Shown: positions 1-35,222, counted from the stretch's first letter. The stretch is DNA of 35,313 bases from Chara braunii (GCA_003427395.1 BFEA01000157.1:1789495-1824807); one strand, 5' to 3'. The notes: generated from the sequence alone by a model not told the origin. Translations and numbers: made by a program.

Positions 1-902
1 TTTCTTTCTCTCTCTCACACTCATAACAATAAACGGAACAAAAATCTCTCTCTCTCTCACACTCTCTCGCTCTCTTGTGTTAGCTCTTAGTCTCATTGAT
101 TTGGCTACCTTAGGGCTGCGTTCCTCGCGCCCACGAGAGTGCTAGCAACATGTCAGGGTTGCATTTTATGCCCTTGAGTTTGGAGCCCGTCAGGAATGCA
201 TTGTTCGCAGCCCTAAGGCTGCGGTATAGTGTGTTTCCACGTCTGTGTCAAGGTGTCGCATTTTCGGTGGCGGGCGGCCAGGACGCAAAGTGGGTTCTTA
301 GGGGACAATTTTTTTTTGGGGACCGGTCCTTGGCAAAATTGCGGACTACCTACAACTAGCTCTTCTAGAACCGGGACTTTGGGAAAAAGGAAGGCCCGGT
401 CGTCCGGTGCCCGAAAAAAAGTGAGGGACGTGAACTGCAAAAGGGCCCTCAGGCCCAGTCATTGAGCTCCGTCTTCTCAAAACAGGGAGGTCAGGCACAA
501 CGAAACAGTCGTTTTGCAAGAGGCAACTTTGGCGATTTTCTATGCTCGGACGAACATGCAAAAAAATCTAAAATTTTGAGAATCCATAGACGAGGTCGTG
601 TTCTTTCCAGAAATAATAATAAAACATTTACAAAAAATAATTTAGACTGCGAAATAATCGTCGCGCCGATTCGGCGCATTTTCCATTTTTGCCACTCAAC
701 CATGCCTGGGCCAACTAAAAAAATACTCCAAATTCAGTGAGTTTTCGCGCTCAGAAGAATGCGTGAAAAAACCTGAAAATTTGAGTACTCGTAGATTTTG
801 TTGTGATCTTTTCAGAGAAAGAGCTAAATACATTAAAAAAAATCATTCCAATTGCGAAATAGATCGCGGCCGCAATTTGACCCATATTTTAATTTTGCCA
901 TT

Positions 903-950
<48 letters not shown>

Positions 951-1035
951 TAGCCCCCCCCCTTCCCTCTCTCTCTATTTCTTTCTCTCTCTCACACTCA
1001 TAAGAATAAATGGAACAAAACTCCTCTCTCTCTCT
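1..1035. repeat. CT-rich direct repeat, copies at ~1-54 and ~979-1033
   Basis: The segment at 1 (tttctttctctctctcacac then tcataacaataaacggaac) recurs at 979 with only a few changes (tcataagaataaatggaac), each followed by more CT repeats. A pure TC array occupies 906-947. The spacing is about 978 bp. No gene is seen in 1-1035. Confidence 0.75.
555..905. repeat. Degenerate ~206-bp tandem repeat, two units
   Basis: The unit at about 555-700 aligns with 763-903. Shared landmarks include an A-run followed by aaaattttgag or aaaatttgag, TCTTTYCAGAAA, AAACATT/AATACATT, and TGCGAAATAATCG/TGCGAAATAGATCG followed by a GC-rich patch and a CCATTTTTGCCA/ATTTTGCCATT end. Divergence is high, so it is old. 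Confidence 0.5.
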
Positions 1036-1147
1036 CTCTAGTAGTCCCCTGTCCCCTCTCTCTCTCTCGAATGTGACCCGAAAAATGCCTCATATTTTGG
1101 GTTCCCGTGTGAGTCCTCAAACTGATTTGGTAACGCACATGCTGGCT

Positions 1148-1311
1148 GGGGCCAAGTCCCACTAGCGGCATTGAGTTTCCTAAACTCCTGAACGTGGACG
1201 TGTTTGAGGTGATGTGCGGTTGAGGAAACAACGCGATTTCTGCACATCTCCTCAAATACGTCCAGATTCAGGCATAAGGAATCAAAACGCTGGTAGTGGG
1301 GATTTGGCCCC
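1148..1311. repeat. Fold-back element 1 (long imperfect hairpin, 164 bp)
   Basis: The left arm starts GGGGCCAAGTCCCACTAGC. The right arm, read on the minus strand, starts GGGGCCAAATCCCCACTAC and continues in register through TTCCT, CCTGAA, GGACGT, TTTGAGG and GATGTGC to a short loop near 1218-1240. The arms are about 70 nt each with most positions paired. This looks like a MITE or fold-back transposon remnant. No coding potential is seen. Confidence 0.7.
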
Positions 1312-1409
1312 TGAGAAACCGCAGCTGTGTAAGGGTCCCAGTGTTTTCCCGGCCTCAATCGATTTATCAGCGAACGAAATCCTTTCTTTTTCCAAGCAAT
1401 CTGGGGCGA

Positions 1410-1574
1410 GGTCCCATTAGCAAAGAGGATTGGATTGAATTCAGCTCCTGAATCTCGACTTGTTTTGAGCAGAAATGCAGAAAAGGAGTTCATTCTCGAA
1501 TTTCCGCACCTTTCCAACAAACACATCCGGATTCCGGCGTTCCATCCAATTCTCTTTTGCTATTGCTAGTGGGG
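1410..1574. repeat. Fold-back element 2, related to element 1
   Basis: The left arm begins GTCCCATTAGCAAAGAGGATT. The minus-strand reading of the right arm begins CCCCACTAGCAATAGC and runs through GAATTGGATGGAA and CCGGAATC, matching the left arm imperfectly. It shares the CCC(A)CTAGC end with element 1. It is more diverged than element 1. Confidence 0.5.
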
Positions 1575-1588
1575 CGCACGTTGCTGCT

Positions 1589-1677
1589 CGCGCGCTGAGT
1601 TTACCGTGTTCGGTATTGGGCGCGCTCTTTTCTTGTTTTTCTTTTAAGAAAAAAGCGCGCTCTTTACTCAGCGCGCG
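1589..1677. repeat. Nested GC-rich inverted repeat
   Basis: The outer arms CGCGCGCTGAGT (1589-1600) and ACTCAGCGCGCG (1666-1677) are perfect inverted repeats. Inside, GCGCGCTCTTTTCTT and AAGAAAAAAGCGCGC pair as a second stem. This could be a transposon terminus or a cruciform-forming sequence. Confidence 0.7.
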
Positions 1678-1759
1678 GCGGTTTGTTAGTTTGCGGCCGA
1701 TTCGGACGAGGAATTGTAATCGCGAAAAAAAAACCTTCGGGGGGTAGAAACTCGGTTTT

Positions 1760-1780
1760 GCACCGCCCGGAAGGCGGTGC
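1760..1780. repeat. Short perfect hairpin GCACCGCC-cggaa-GGCGGTGC
   Basis: The 8-bp perfect stem with a 5-nt loop is preceded by AACTCGGTTTT. A nearly identical lead-in, AACTCGTTTTGCACCGC, recurs at about 3785-3801 just after GFAT exon 1. The shared string may be the end of a dispersed repeat. Confidence 0.5.
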
Positions 1781-1789
1781 TATGTCGTA

Positions 1790-3150
1790 CGTGTCAGCGG
1801 CGCCGCTCGTTGTCCGTTGACATGCGCGCTGCGCTGCAAGCTACTATCCGTCCGCAGGGCTTGATCCGGACCGGACGAGCGGCGGGGCGGGAGAAACGCG
1901 CGTTGTAAGGGGGCAGGACGAAGGCGGCGCCAGAACAACCCCTTGTGCTGGCCTCCGCTGGCCGATGCGGGTTTGGCGCGGAAAGTGGTGCGGGCTCTGG
2001 CGCTGCACTGGCACTGGCGCGGTGGCTGCCCTCCCCTGGATGCTCCGCCGCTGGCGCTGCGCGTGTCCCTGTGCGTGTCGCTGTCGCGCCCGGCGAAGCT
2101 GCGCCAAGCCCTCTGCCACCAACTCCGTGAATGGGGGATTCTCGTTACGGCCCCTCTCTCAGGGCGATCTCCCTCTCCTCCCCTCCCCTTCTCTCTACAT
2201 CCCTCCCGCCGTCCCTCCTCCGTCTGCCGGCACTCTCTCCCCTTTGCTCGCCATGCGTTTGTCGCGACTGACTGATTCGAACGGTGTATCGCCCGCGTTT
2301 TCCGCGATCCCTCAGCGCATATTCGTTTAGATATTTCATTCATTCTCCTCCCTCACCAAGTCATATGCATCGCCCGCGCTTCTCCTCCCCTTTCCTATGC
2401 GCATCCCTCGCTCCTTCCCCCGGCCCCGGTCGCGCCCCCGCCCCCACTCCCATTCCTCGTGCTGCGTCGTTGCTCCGATCTATGTAGCGGGATACCCCGC
2501 TTCTTTCCTCATCAGGATTTTCGTCTATTTGAGCGCGAGTTTCGGTGCTTTATCTGTAGAACTGCCGCTGCTACCCTACTACCCCTGAGGATAGCGCATC
2601 GTTTCTGGTGTGCGAGCCACCGTAGCCAGCTGAGTAGTAGTCAGATAGACACCGTCCTTCCGAACGCGATAGGAATCGTGAAGAACCAGGAGGAGATCCT
2701 GATGAGCAGTACGTACACGCGAGGAGAGGCAGCAGGACGATTCTGCTGTGTGCACGTACGAGGGAAAGGAGGAGGCGGTGGGTTGGCCATTTCAGTTGGC
2801 GGCTGAAGGTGGCGTTGGCTTGTATGCGATCGTGTGCGTGTATTTCAGAGAGAGGGAGAGAATAGGAAAAAGGACTGGATTCCTCTTTATGAACCGAGGG
2901 AGAGTTCTATTGGTTCTTCGGCCATGCAGCTGAAGATCAAGTTCCGTTCCGATTGAGGCGGAGCCACCTGAGCGGGCAGCTTGTGCCCGCTCCCTGAAGC
3001 AGAGTTGCCTCCAGCGACCTCCTGGCATTGTTTTCATCGTTAGTCATCAATCACCCTTTTGCTCTTCATTCCTCTCTTGTCTTCCCTGTCTATACTTGAA
3101 TGAGCGGTAGTTTCTGTCGCAAAGAGAGCGTGAGCGTGACCGTGACCGTC

Positions 3151-3233
<83 letters not shown>

Positions 3234-3434
3234 GGTGACTGTGTGTGGGGTAAGAAGTGCGGTCTTTGGTTGACAGTGGTTGATTGTTGCGGGTTGGTGT
3301 GCGGGAGCTGCGTGCGGGTGTGTGCTTGCGTGCGTGTTTCTGCGCGCGCGAGGCCCGTCTTGTGTTCAAGAGGAAAGGATTCTGAACTGAGAGCACTGTT
3401 GATTCTGGGCGCGAGCTCTTAAGCGGAATACAAA
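1790..3434 (+). promoter_or_regulatory. Probable GFAT promoter and 5' leader region
   Basis: The stretch just upstream of the GFAT start is GC- and CpG-rich at about 1790-2110. It becomes strongly pyrimidine-rich (CCT/TCC runs) at about 2150-2470 and carries a TG/AG microsatellite at 3151-3234. I see no convincing TATA box or defined transcription start. The assignment rests on position and composition only. Confidence 0.35.
3151..3234 (+). repeat. Composite microsatellite (TG)n(AG)n
   Basis: A TG array (3151-3212, one T interruption) switches directly to AG (to 3234). It lies upstream of GFAT exon 1, presumably in the leader or promoter. The same composite occurs at four other places in the window. 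Confidence 0.9.
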
Positions 3435-26808
<23,374 letters not shown>

Positions 26809-29800
26809 GCTATCAGGCACAGAGATCTGTGTGTAATAACCATCACAGCTGTGTATAAGTAGTAGGTAGCGGTTTGGACTCGGGCGACCATGTAGGAGAG
26901 TAGTCGACAATTCATCTGTTATGATGTGATGGTGGGAGCTGTTGATCTTTTTTGTGGAAGGTGAAGGGTTGTGCATCCTGTCATCTTGCGAGCAGAGTCG
27001 TTTCTGTGGCCAAGAAGACAGGTATCTGTTCGGCAGAGATGAATCGTCCACCGGCGGGTTCGCGTGAAGAGGCATGTGGATTGCACAGCTGGACAGATTG
27101 ATTGGATAGGAATAGGTTTTATAGGATATGTGGGGGGGAGGTTGGGCTCTGGGTTTTGTACGGACAGGCTGTGCAAAAGCGTGGNGTTCTGGATGGGATA
27201 GACTTCCACCAGAAGCGCTTGCTTTTGTATGTGGGGATTTTGTAGATGTTGAGAACAGGAGCACGAGCAGTCCCTCACCCTCCCCTTTGACTGCAGAGAT
27301 GATGCATAGAGTGGATGGTGATCTGCAGAAATGTCCTCTTCATTGTAGATATGATGTTTTGTTGTTCTAANGAAGCAATAGGGTGTTTTGGGGAGCCACA
27401 GAGAAAAATACCTTTCCGTGAATAAATCGGTGAAATGGTCGTCATGAGTTTTATTGGGCGAGATGTTGCTGAGGGTATTGCTGTGGGGCGGGGCATGTCT
27501 GGCGGCTCTCAGGTTGGTGGACTTGTTGAAGGGTGGTTGCAGCTGTGGGAGCAGTAGCGTAAGGTCATTGTATTCATCTCCAATCGCTCAGCATTTTGAG
27601 TGAATGGCTCCATGGAGGAGATGTGGTGGTCCGGCAGGAGGATGCCTAGATGGATTAGGTTGACGTACTGTTGGTTTGAGAGTTGAGTTGATGGTGAGGC
27701 GAGGGAAGAAAGGTGACCCTCCCTCCCTTGTGTATTTAGAAATTTTGACTGCAGCAAAGGTACAGGTGCCATTTGGGGCTGGTCAGGGTGTCAGTGTTGA
27801 GCGAAGGGCGGGTTCGAGTTTTTGACGGGTGCAGGAATCCCATGACAATGGGACATTGACTATCCCACCAGAAAGAGTGGGAGAATTGGCTGCTTCAGAG
27901 GCCTTGTGTTTCAAGGTTGTGAAATCTGGAAGTGGAAGCAGTTTTTGGGGTGCGTATTGAAGACGGGCTAGAGGAGATGAGGTGGCGGTGTTGTGGATCT
28001 GAGATTCTTGGAGGATGCTGGGTTTGGAAAGGACTGCAAGTGCGAACATCTGTGACAAGAGGAGGAGCTTTCTTTTGTGCAAGCCTGTGAACGCTGAAAG
28101 GAGTGCTATCATGTGCAACGCACCCACCATCTTGAGGCACAATGTTTTTCAGCTCCTGGGAAGCCGGACTGGGTTTTTAGTGCCAAGTATTATCATTGTG
28201 GTGGTGGCCCGAATGTCCAAGGAGGTTTGTGTGTTTGGGCGTCTCCGAGGGTTGTCACCATTTGCTGGCATGTCTTGTGTGCTCGTCGACAGGGGGTCGA
28301 TGGCGATTTTGATAGTAGTGGTTCCAGTCAATAGGGAGTCTTTCCTCCCGACGGTATGGCTGTGCCTGGAAAATGCCCGGGATTGGGAGAACGAGAGCCG
28401 AGGCCAGCGAGAGCAGGTTCTTGTTTCCACCTTTCGGGAGAAGCGTAAATGGTTTTCAGAGTGAGTTTGAGGCTACTTTGTACAGGTTTTCCAGGACCTT
28501 GCGTCCTCTTGAAATAGGCATACGCTTATTGTTATTCAAATGCGAAGCGGTAAGGGTGTTCCAATTCCTGCGTGCTTCTTCTCTCTTCCTACCACGAGCG
28601 GAGAGAAGTTGCTGAAGACCCGGTGATGGCAGATGTGAATGGTGCTGGGGCTCCTTTCTCCTTCTGGGTGTATGTGATACAGGGGGGTTGATGACCCTGC
28701 TTCACTCTCTTTGTGATCGATCCACTGTATCTGATTGTGGGCTTGCACTCAGGCGAGTTACATGTGATCATGACGAGCTGTTTTGGCGCGTGCAAATAAT
28801 TTGCAAATCGACTCTGGTGTGTAATGTGGACATTCCGCTGATCACCCTTGCTGGGCTGGGAGATGAGAAGGCGCTGTTGAGTCTTTGTGGTGTAGAATGC
28901 CATAGGTGATGTCAGTTGGATTTGTGGATCTGTTGTTTTTTTTGGCTGTCAGTCTTTTGAAAGCCCAATTCTGCAGACGGACAATAAATCCTTTCAGTCT
29001 GCCTTCGCTTGTCATGCACCAGGAAATGATCAGCCGTCTGCTCCTCCCCTACCTAGGGGTGTGTCTGTCACCCTTCGACCTTTGGATATATATAGAGGAA
29101 ACCAGGGCATGTGTGTTGCTGGCTGGCTAGCTGGCTGCTAGTTCTGTCTTTGTGTTATTCTTCGGTAATGTGACAACTTTGATGCCATTGCCGATTTTAT
29201 AAGGGTTGTGTTCTATATAAAGCTCACACTGAAGGCTGGTTTGCAGATGCTTTCGCTGCACGTTTTTCCAGGATTTGTTGTGTTCCGTGGATCATACATT
29301 GTGGAGGGGTCTCCTACAGATTTTGAGTGCTGTGCACAGTCCATGCTGTTCTCTTCCCCCTTGGGTGCCATCAGCAGAGGGAATTTGGATAGGTGGTGAA
29401 GGGGCAAACCCCTCGGGAATAATTCGATGTTGAGGAAGATTCTTTTATCGGAAGCATTTGTGCAAGTTTACAGACATGTGGTCAGATGAAATAGGCTGCA
29501 TGTAAGACAGGAATACCTCCTGGTGTTCTCTTTCCGGCTGCAGTTTCAGGTGAACAAATCCAGACCTATCTCCTCCCACCACTTTTTCTCCCTTAACCCC
29601 AAGCACCCCCAGATGCCCCTGTCCGAGTTGCCCGTTGTTTTTTCTCCTTCATTTACAGCTGCTACCGATTACCTTCGAGTAGTATAGAACTGTCCAGTGT
29701 GAGGGGTCTGCTTTTCCAAGGGTGCTTTTCTTCTCCACACTTGAGAACAGTGAAAGTGTTTGGTAGAGTATAGGTTAGGCAGAGGTAAGAGGCTAGGTCC

Positions 29801-32150
29801 GCATAGCTTTCTCAGATGCATATGTTTGACGAATTTTGCATTTTTAGGTTTTTGAGAACTGGGTGGCCTTGCCTTCAAAGCTGATCACGTGTATCATATT
29901 AGGCTTGAAAGATGTGCTTTGGGATTTCCAACGTGGCTTTGCTGTTTCCCCTAGGCCGAGGCGATGTTTAGGACTGTCCCGTCGTTGCAAGCGAGTCTTG
30001 TAGAGAAGGATTTGAACCTTTAATGGTAATAAATTGAATGTATGATCTTTGCCTGGCTGCATAGTGAGCCCCCACCGGATTCGTGCTGATATGTGAAAAG
30101 GGGTGATGGGGTTTGGTGGTTGTTTCTTACACATGGTAGCGGAGTTGTGATTTTGCATGAAGATCCTAGTTGTGGGGGCTGTTTTGCACACGTGTAGTGA
30201 CTACAACTGTACAGGGCCTGACCAATTAGTCTGTTTGTGTTTTCTCTGTTTCCTGTGGAAGTTTGGGTTGATGTTGACTCGCGGACCTGGTTGTGTAGAC
30301 AATATCCGTAAACTACTACTGCTCTGTGGTTTGGCACTACCATCTTCCCCCTGAGGAACGTAATGCGCTCTGGTAATGAATGTATTACAAGCTAACTTTC
30401 TGTTACAATTCATACACAGCGGAAATGAGGGTGTGTAGTGTTCGGGGGAAGACAGGTTCCGCCGTGACCTCGAGGAGCGCAAGTAGCCCAAGGATGGCCT
30501 CCTAAGAGAGTTCCAGTTGCATGACTGCATGGTCCAGTGTGAAACATAAAAGTCAGGTCCGATGTTTGACACAGTGTGGGGTTGTCATACACTTGAGCTT
30601 ATTAGAAGTCTCGGTCCCTGGGAATGAGGTCCAGTACTGCTGTTATGCGTAGATGATGGGGACATATGGTCCCCGAAATTATTGAAAGTGGCGGGGAACC
30701 TCCGTATGTGTATAATGGCACAATATGTAACGGATGGGGCCATAAATGATTCCTGACAGATTTTGAACCCTTGCACCACAGCCAAGCAACACGTGAAGAC
30801 TGCCAGAGTACAGAATCCTCTGAATGAAGTGGCTATCAGTGTTTGCAGCAGTCCTCCACTTGGACTAACGCACTGAAATGGGAAACTACGCTTGGTGGGG
30901 GTTTGAGTGGTGGGTAACCAGCTGTTGATCTCATTGGCTGTCTATAAAGAATGATGTAGAGCACCTCCCTTGGTCTTGTCACCCAGGCATGAGTTGAACA
31001 CCGGTTATGATAGCCAGAGTATGAACGAGTCATGATTAGCGCTGGGAGGTTGGCCCAGCCCTGGTGCTTGTCACTGCTGTCTGGTGCAAGTTGCCCTCAA
31101 TGCTTACAGGTAGGGTGATGGTCCTGAGTGCTGGTCACACTGAGGTAGGATAGTAGTAGGGACAGGGGGTGCGCTGGGAGTGTTAACGTGGGCATGGGTA
31201 GGGCCGGTGGCCTATCCTGTCAGGACAACCCTTGGCTGCCGCTACCACCAATCACTGCGGGTCTGGTCCTTGGCCTCTACAGCACCCTAGGCTTTTAAGA
31301 TTGGAAAAAAAAGAAAAAGAAAGAACGGGTCACGATTCCAGCCTTGTTTGCCGTCACCTTGTAAGATGAGAGTGGAAGGTTATGGAGCTTAAATAACTAG
31401 TAATCGCACAAGGGGCTTGTTACAAACGTCCTTGGGTGGAGATGTATTGTTTGGCTGGGCCAACCGTATTGATTTATCATGCTAGAGGCCTACATAGAAT
31501 ACTACGAAAGCCACTGAAGTTGTGATGAAGGAGAGGGAGCCTGTGCAAGCAGTTCTACAGTGAGCCGACTGGCACACTGCAAAGTTGTGAGGCAGGAGAA
31601 GATAGTTGAAAAAGAAGTGAGGGGATATTGATGGCCTGCACATAGCACCAGTACAAGGAGCACCTCCGAGTGTCTCTTGTGTGATGCTAGTGCATGTTGT
31701 GCATCAATGAAAAAAGAACAATTGTGGGGTTTGGCATGCCGAGTCCCAAAAGGATGTGTTGATGCGATGCATTAAACCATCGGTACTTGCCTGTTGAGGA
31801 ACCACAACTTTAGGAAATGTATGTGCCACTCTAGGAGCGCTCAAATTCATCGGACTAGAAATGTTTACTCTAGTTTCTTCTGTGGCCAACAGCTGGGTCA
31901 AGTACTGGTGGTCTGAAGTACCATAGGGTGACCAAGAGTGGCCAGAACGATGGGGGCTTTCCCGTGAAAAACCATAGGATCGTGCAGCCTTCAGAAATGC
32001 GTGCTGGTAGCTGTTGGAATGTTGGGATACCCTGAGACAGAGGCCAGTAGCAATATGCGAATCATGTGCAGCATCGATGGTAGTGAGATGCAAATAATGT
32101 GCAGCATCGATGGCTTGGATCTCATGAGGTGAGGCGAAAAACAGCAGTTG
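26809..32150. other. GFAT 3' flank, no recognisable gene
   Basis: After the GFAT stop I find no ORF with a recognisable product. A canonical AATAAA lies at 27421, 613 bases past the stop, and is a weak candidate for polyadenylation. TATA-like strings occur at 29085 (GATATATATAGAG) and 29212 (CTATATAAAGC) without a supported gene behind them. An A-rich patch (AAAAAAAAGAAAAAGAAAG) lies at about 31303-31322. Single N calls occur at 27185 and 27371. Confidence 0.6.
27990..28230 (+). pseudogene. Possible decayed retroelement zinc-knuckle segment
   Basis: One frame reads KECYHVQRTHHLEAQC from about 28102, with stops just upstream. The spacing C-x7-H-x4-C is that of a CCHC knuckle (C-x2-C-x4-H-x4-C) in which the second Cys has become Val. 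CCHC knuckles are typical of gag or LINE ORF1 proteins. With in-frame stops and no other domain seen, this is a weak identification. Confidence 0.25.
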
Positions 32151-32156
32151 GAAAAT

Positions 32157-32500
32157 CCCTACGCTTATAGAAATCGCTAATGTGAGAATTGGGCGATATG
32201 TGTGGCCTGCGGTCCTACCGGCCCGATGTTCTGGATTTTTGGGTGATCTTAGACTTTAAAACTTCCCTACACTTATAGAAATTGCTAATGTGAGAATTTG
32301 GTGATCCGGGCCGCCTGGGGTCCTACTGGCCGGACTGTCTGGATCTCCACGTTTTAAGACTCTAAAACTTTTAGATCATGCAACGATCCAGGCCATCCAC
32401 CCGGCTGGACGGCCTGGATTGGCTTGATCTTAAAGACTTAAGATCGTGGGACGATCCGAGACATCGGCCCGGTAGGATAACGGGCGTTTTGGATTGTTGT
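32157..32500. repeat. 108-bp tandem repeat followed by degenerate GATCC-phased units
   Basis: CCCTACGCTTATAGAAATCG at 32157 and CCCTACACTTATAGAAATTG at 32265 start two units that share GCTAATGTGAGAATT. Further right, blocks beginning GATCCGGGCCGCC, GATCCAGGCCATCC and GATCCGAGACATC recur every ~70-85 bp, each with a CCGGC/GGACGGCCTGG-type centre and a TTAAGAC/CTTAAGATC edge. Confidence 0.65.
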
Positions 32501-32691
32501 GCCTGTTGAAAAGAAGGCCCGCGGTAAAAGAACTGCCCCGGCACCTGCTGGCCATTGGCCTGGTGCAGAACGGCGTTATGGCCGGGACCTAGCAAATGTG
32601 ACAGACTCCATACGGTTAGACTCTATGCGACAAACTCTACGCTCTGCTCACCTCAATTCTGTAGTGCTGTTACTGGCTGTTGAGGACGCCC

Positions 32692-32908
32692 TCTCTCTCT
32701 CTCTCTCTTTCTTTCTCTCTCTCTCTCTCTCTCTCTTGATGTTTGTGGGTAGACCCTCTGAGGTGACGGTTTGTGGGTAGTGTTGTAAAGCTGTGCTTGA
32801 AAGACCCTCTGAGGTGACGTGGACTGGACGCTACTACAGAATGGGCGACTCAGCTTAGTCATTGTTGTCCCTATCCCCTGTGTGTGTGAGAGAGAGAGAG
32901 AGAGAGAT
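32692..32908. repeat. CT array, 51-bp-spaced repeat and (TG)(AG) microsatellite
   Basis: A CT array lies at about 32692-32736, then AGACCCTCTGAGGTGACG at 32751 and 32802 (51 bp apart), then TG/AG at 32879-32907. All are non-coding simple repeats bordering the C/T-rich satellite. Confidence 0.8.
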
Positions 32909-32925
32909 TCCGCGGCTCCACCTCG

Positions 32926-35184
32926 ACTCCACTTCTGTCCAGGGCACTTTGCCTCTTGCTCCGCCGGCAGCCTCCGCTCGGCATCTGTCGACCTCCGCTA
33001 GGCCTCCGCTCACGTCATCCTGTCTGCCTCCTTTGGAATCTCCTCTCTATTTCCTCCCGGCCTCTGCCACTGCTCCTCCTCCTCCACCTCCTGCGATTTC
33101 CTCTTTGCCTCCACCACCTTCCTTCGCTGCCTCCCACCATCTCCTCTCCATTTCTGCCACTTCCCGTTCGCCGCCTCCCGCCATATCCTCTTTGGCTCCG
33201 CCATCTCCCGTCCCCCTCCTCCCGCCATCTCCTCTCTTTCCTCTCGGCCTCCGCCACTTCTTGTATGCGTCTGCCTCCCTCCATCTCCTGCCATCTCCTC
33301 TTCGCCTCTGCCTCCTCCCACCATATCCTCTCCACCTCTGCCACCTCCCGTTCGCCGCCTCCCACCATATCCTCTCCTCCTCCGCCTTCTCCCGTCCGCC
33401 TCATCTGCCATATTGTCTCTGCCTCCGCCCACTTCTCCTCCTCTGCTCTGGCCTTTGATGTGCTGCCCGCACATCCGCCATCCCTCTGCCTGCCTTAAAA
33501 AAATAAATATGGTGCACGACCACACTTCCCCTCGACCAGCGTTGACCTCATGTATGCCTCTGGGCCACCTCCCTCCTGGGACTAGGATTGCCAATCCCCC
33601 CTCGGCCTCCGCCCACCTCCCGTGCGCAGACCTCGTGTCCACCTCTGCTCCACCTCCCTCCTGCCACTGGGATCGCCAATCTCCCCTCGGCCTTTGCCCA
33701 CCTCCCGTTGGCCTTTGCCCACCTCCCGTCGGCCTCCGCCCACCTCCCGTCGGCCTCTCTGCCTCTGCCACTTCTCCTCTCCCCCCGCTCACCTCCGCTC
33801 TGGCCTCGGCCCACCTCCGCTAGGCCTCTGTCCGCCTCCACTCGGCCTCCGCCCACCTCCACTTGGCCTTCGCCCACCTCCTCCTGTCGCCCTCCTCCTG
33901 CCATCTCCTCTCTCTTTCCTCCCAGCCTCTGCCACTTTTCCTCCCCCTTCGCCTCCGCCCGCGATCTCCTCTCCGCTTCTACCTCCGTTCGCCTCCTCCC
34001 ACCATCTCCTTTCCAGCTCCACCGCCTCCCGCCATATTCGCTTCGGCTTCGCCATCTCCCNCCCCCCCCCCNCCCNCTATCTCTTCTCTCTTTCCTCCCG
34101 GCCTCCGCCNCTTCTCGTCTGCCTCTGCCACCTCGCGTCCGCCTCCTTTGCTATTTCCTCTCCGCCTCTGCCACCTCCACTCCGCCTCCTCCCGCCATCT
34201 GCTCTCCACCTCTGCCACCTCCCATCTGCCTCCTCCTGCCATATCCTCTCCTTCTCCGCTATCTCCCTTCCGCCTCATCCTCCATATCATCTCCGCCTCC
34301 GCCCACTTCTCCTCCACCTCCGCTCACCTTGCTCTGGCCTTCGTTGCGCTGCCCGCACATCCGCCATCCCTTTGCCACCTTAAAAAAAGAAAAAGAAAAA
34401 GAAAAAAAAAAAGGGTGCACGGCCACCTCCCCTCTGCCAGCGCTGACCTCATGTCCGCCTCTGCCTCACCTCCCTCCTGCCACTGGGATCGCCAACCTCC
34501 CGTCGGCGTCTGCCCACTTCCCGCGCACCGACCTCATGTCCACCTCTACCCCACCTCCCTACTGCCACTGGGATCGGCAATCTCCCCTTGGCCTCCGCCC
34601 GCCTCCTCCCGCCATGTCCTCTATCTCTTCCCTCTTGGCCTCCGCCACTTCTCCTCCCCCCCACTGCTCACCCCTGCTCTGGGCCCCGTTCCTCTGCCCA
34701 CACATCCCGCTGGACATCCCGTTGCCCCCCCCCTTTTCTTGTTTGTTTTTCTTATTTAACAGTGCGCACCCACCTCCCCTCGGCCTCCGACGACCTCCTG
34801 TAAGCGTCCGCCTATCTCACATCCGACATTGGGATCTCCCATCTCCCCTTGCCCTCCACCCACCTCGTGTCCGCCACCTCTTGCCATCCGGCTGCATATC
34901 CAGCTTTGCTAATCTACCCTTGGCCTTCGCCGACCTCCTGTCCGCCTTCGCTCTCCTCTCCTCCGCCCACCTCCACAAGGGCCCCGCCCGGTATCTCTGC
35001 CCACCTCCCCTCGGCATCCGCGCGCTGCCTCCACCCACCTCCGGTCGCTCTCCTCTCACGCCTCCCGCCATCTCCTGTCTGCCTTGGCCACTCCTCTGCC
35101 CACCTCCCCTCGCTGGCGGCCCACCTCCGTCCAACTCTGACTGCCCGCTACCTCCACCCACCACCCGCTCCACCAACTATCTTC
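32926..35184. repeat. C/T-rich satellite (CCTCCGCCACCTCC-type) with ~886-bp higher-order period
   Basis: It is over 2 kb of one biased strand built from CCTCCGCC, CACCTCCCGTC and GCCATCTCCTCT words. A longer unit repeats: TGCTCTGGCC at 33444 and 34330 is each followed by CTGCCCGCACATCCGCCATC, an A-rich patch, GGTGCACG and a GACCTCATGT...GGGATCGCCAA block. A third, shorter and more diverged unit starts near 34675. Scattered N calls (34061-34110) mark poor assembly. Long ORFs on both strands here are by-products of the biased repeat. Confidence 0.85.
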
Positions 35185-35222
35185 CTGTCTCTTATACACA
35201 TCTAGATGTGTATAAGAGACAG
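35185..35222. other. Nextera junction adapter: chimeric join
   Basis: CTGTCTCTTATACACATCT followed by its reverse complement, as at 12261. After it, 35223-35267 reads as the reverse complement of satellite sequence like 34306-34345. The last ~30 bases match 33236-33266 directly. The sequence beyond 35185 is not reliable genomic order. Confidence 0.97.

Noticed and set aside
1780-2343. 187-codon minus-strand ORF in the GC-rich upstream block
   Set aside because: It is GC-rich DNA with overlapping ORFs in several frames, Arg-rich with no family resemblance, and antisense to the probable GFAT promoter.
29080-29230. TATA-box promoter of a downstream gene
   Set aside because: The TATATATA and TATATAAAG strings are good matches, but no supportable coding region follows within several kb.
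32862-34759. Long Pro/Ser/Leu-rich and Gly/Arg/Glu-rich ORFs on both strands (up to ~298 codons)
   Set aside because: They are translations of the C/T-rich satellite, overlap on opposite strands, and change frame with each N or indel. Composition explains them.
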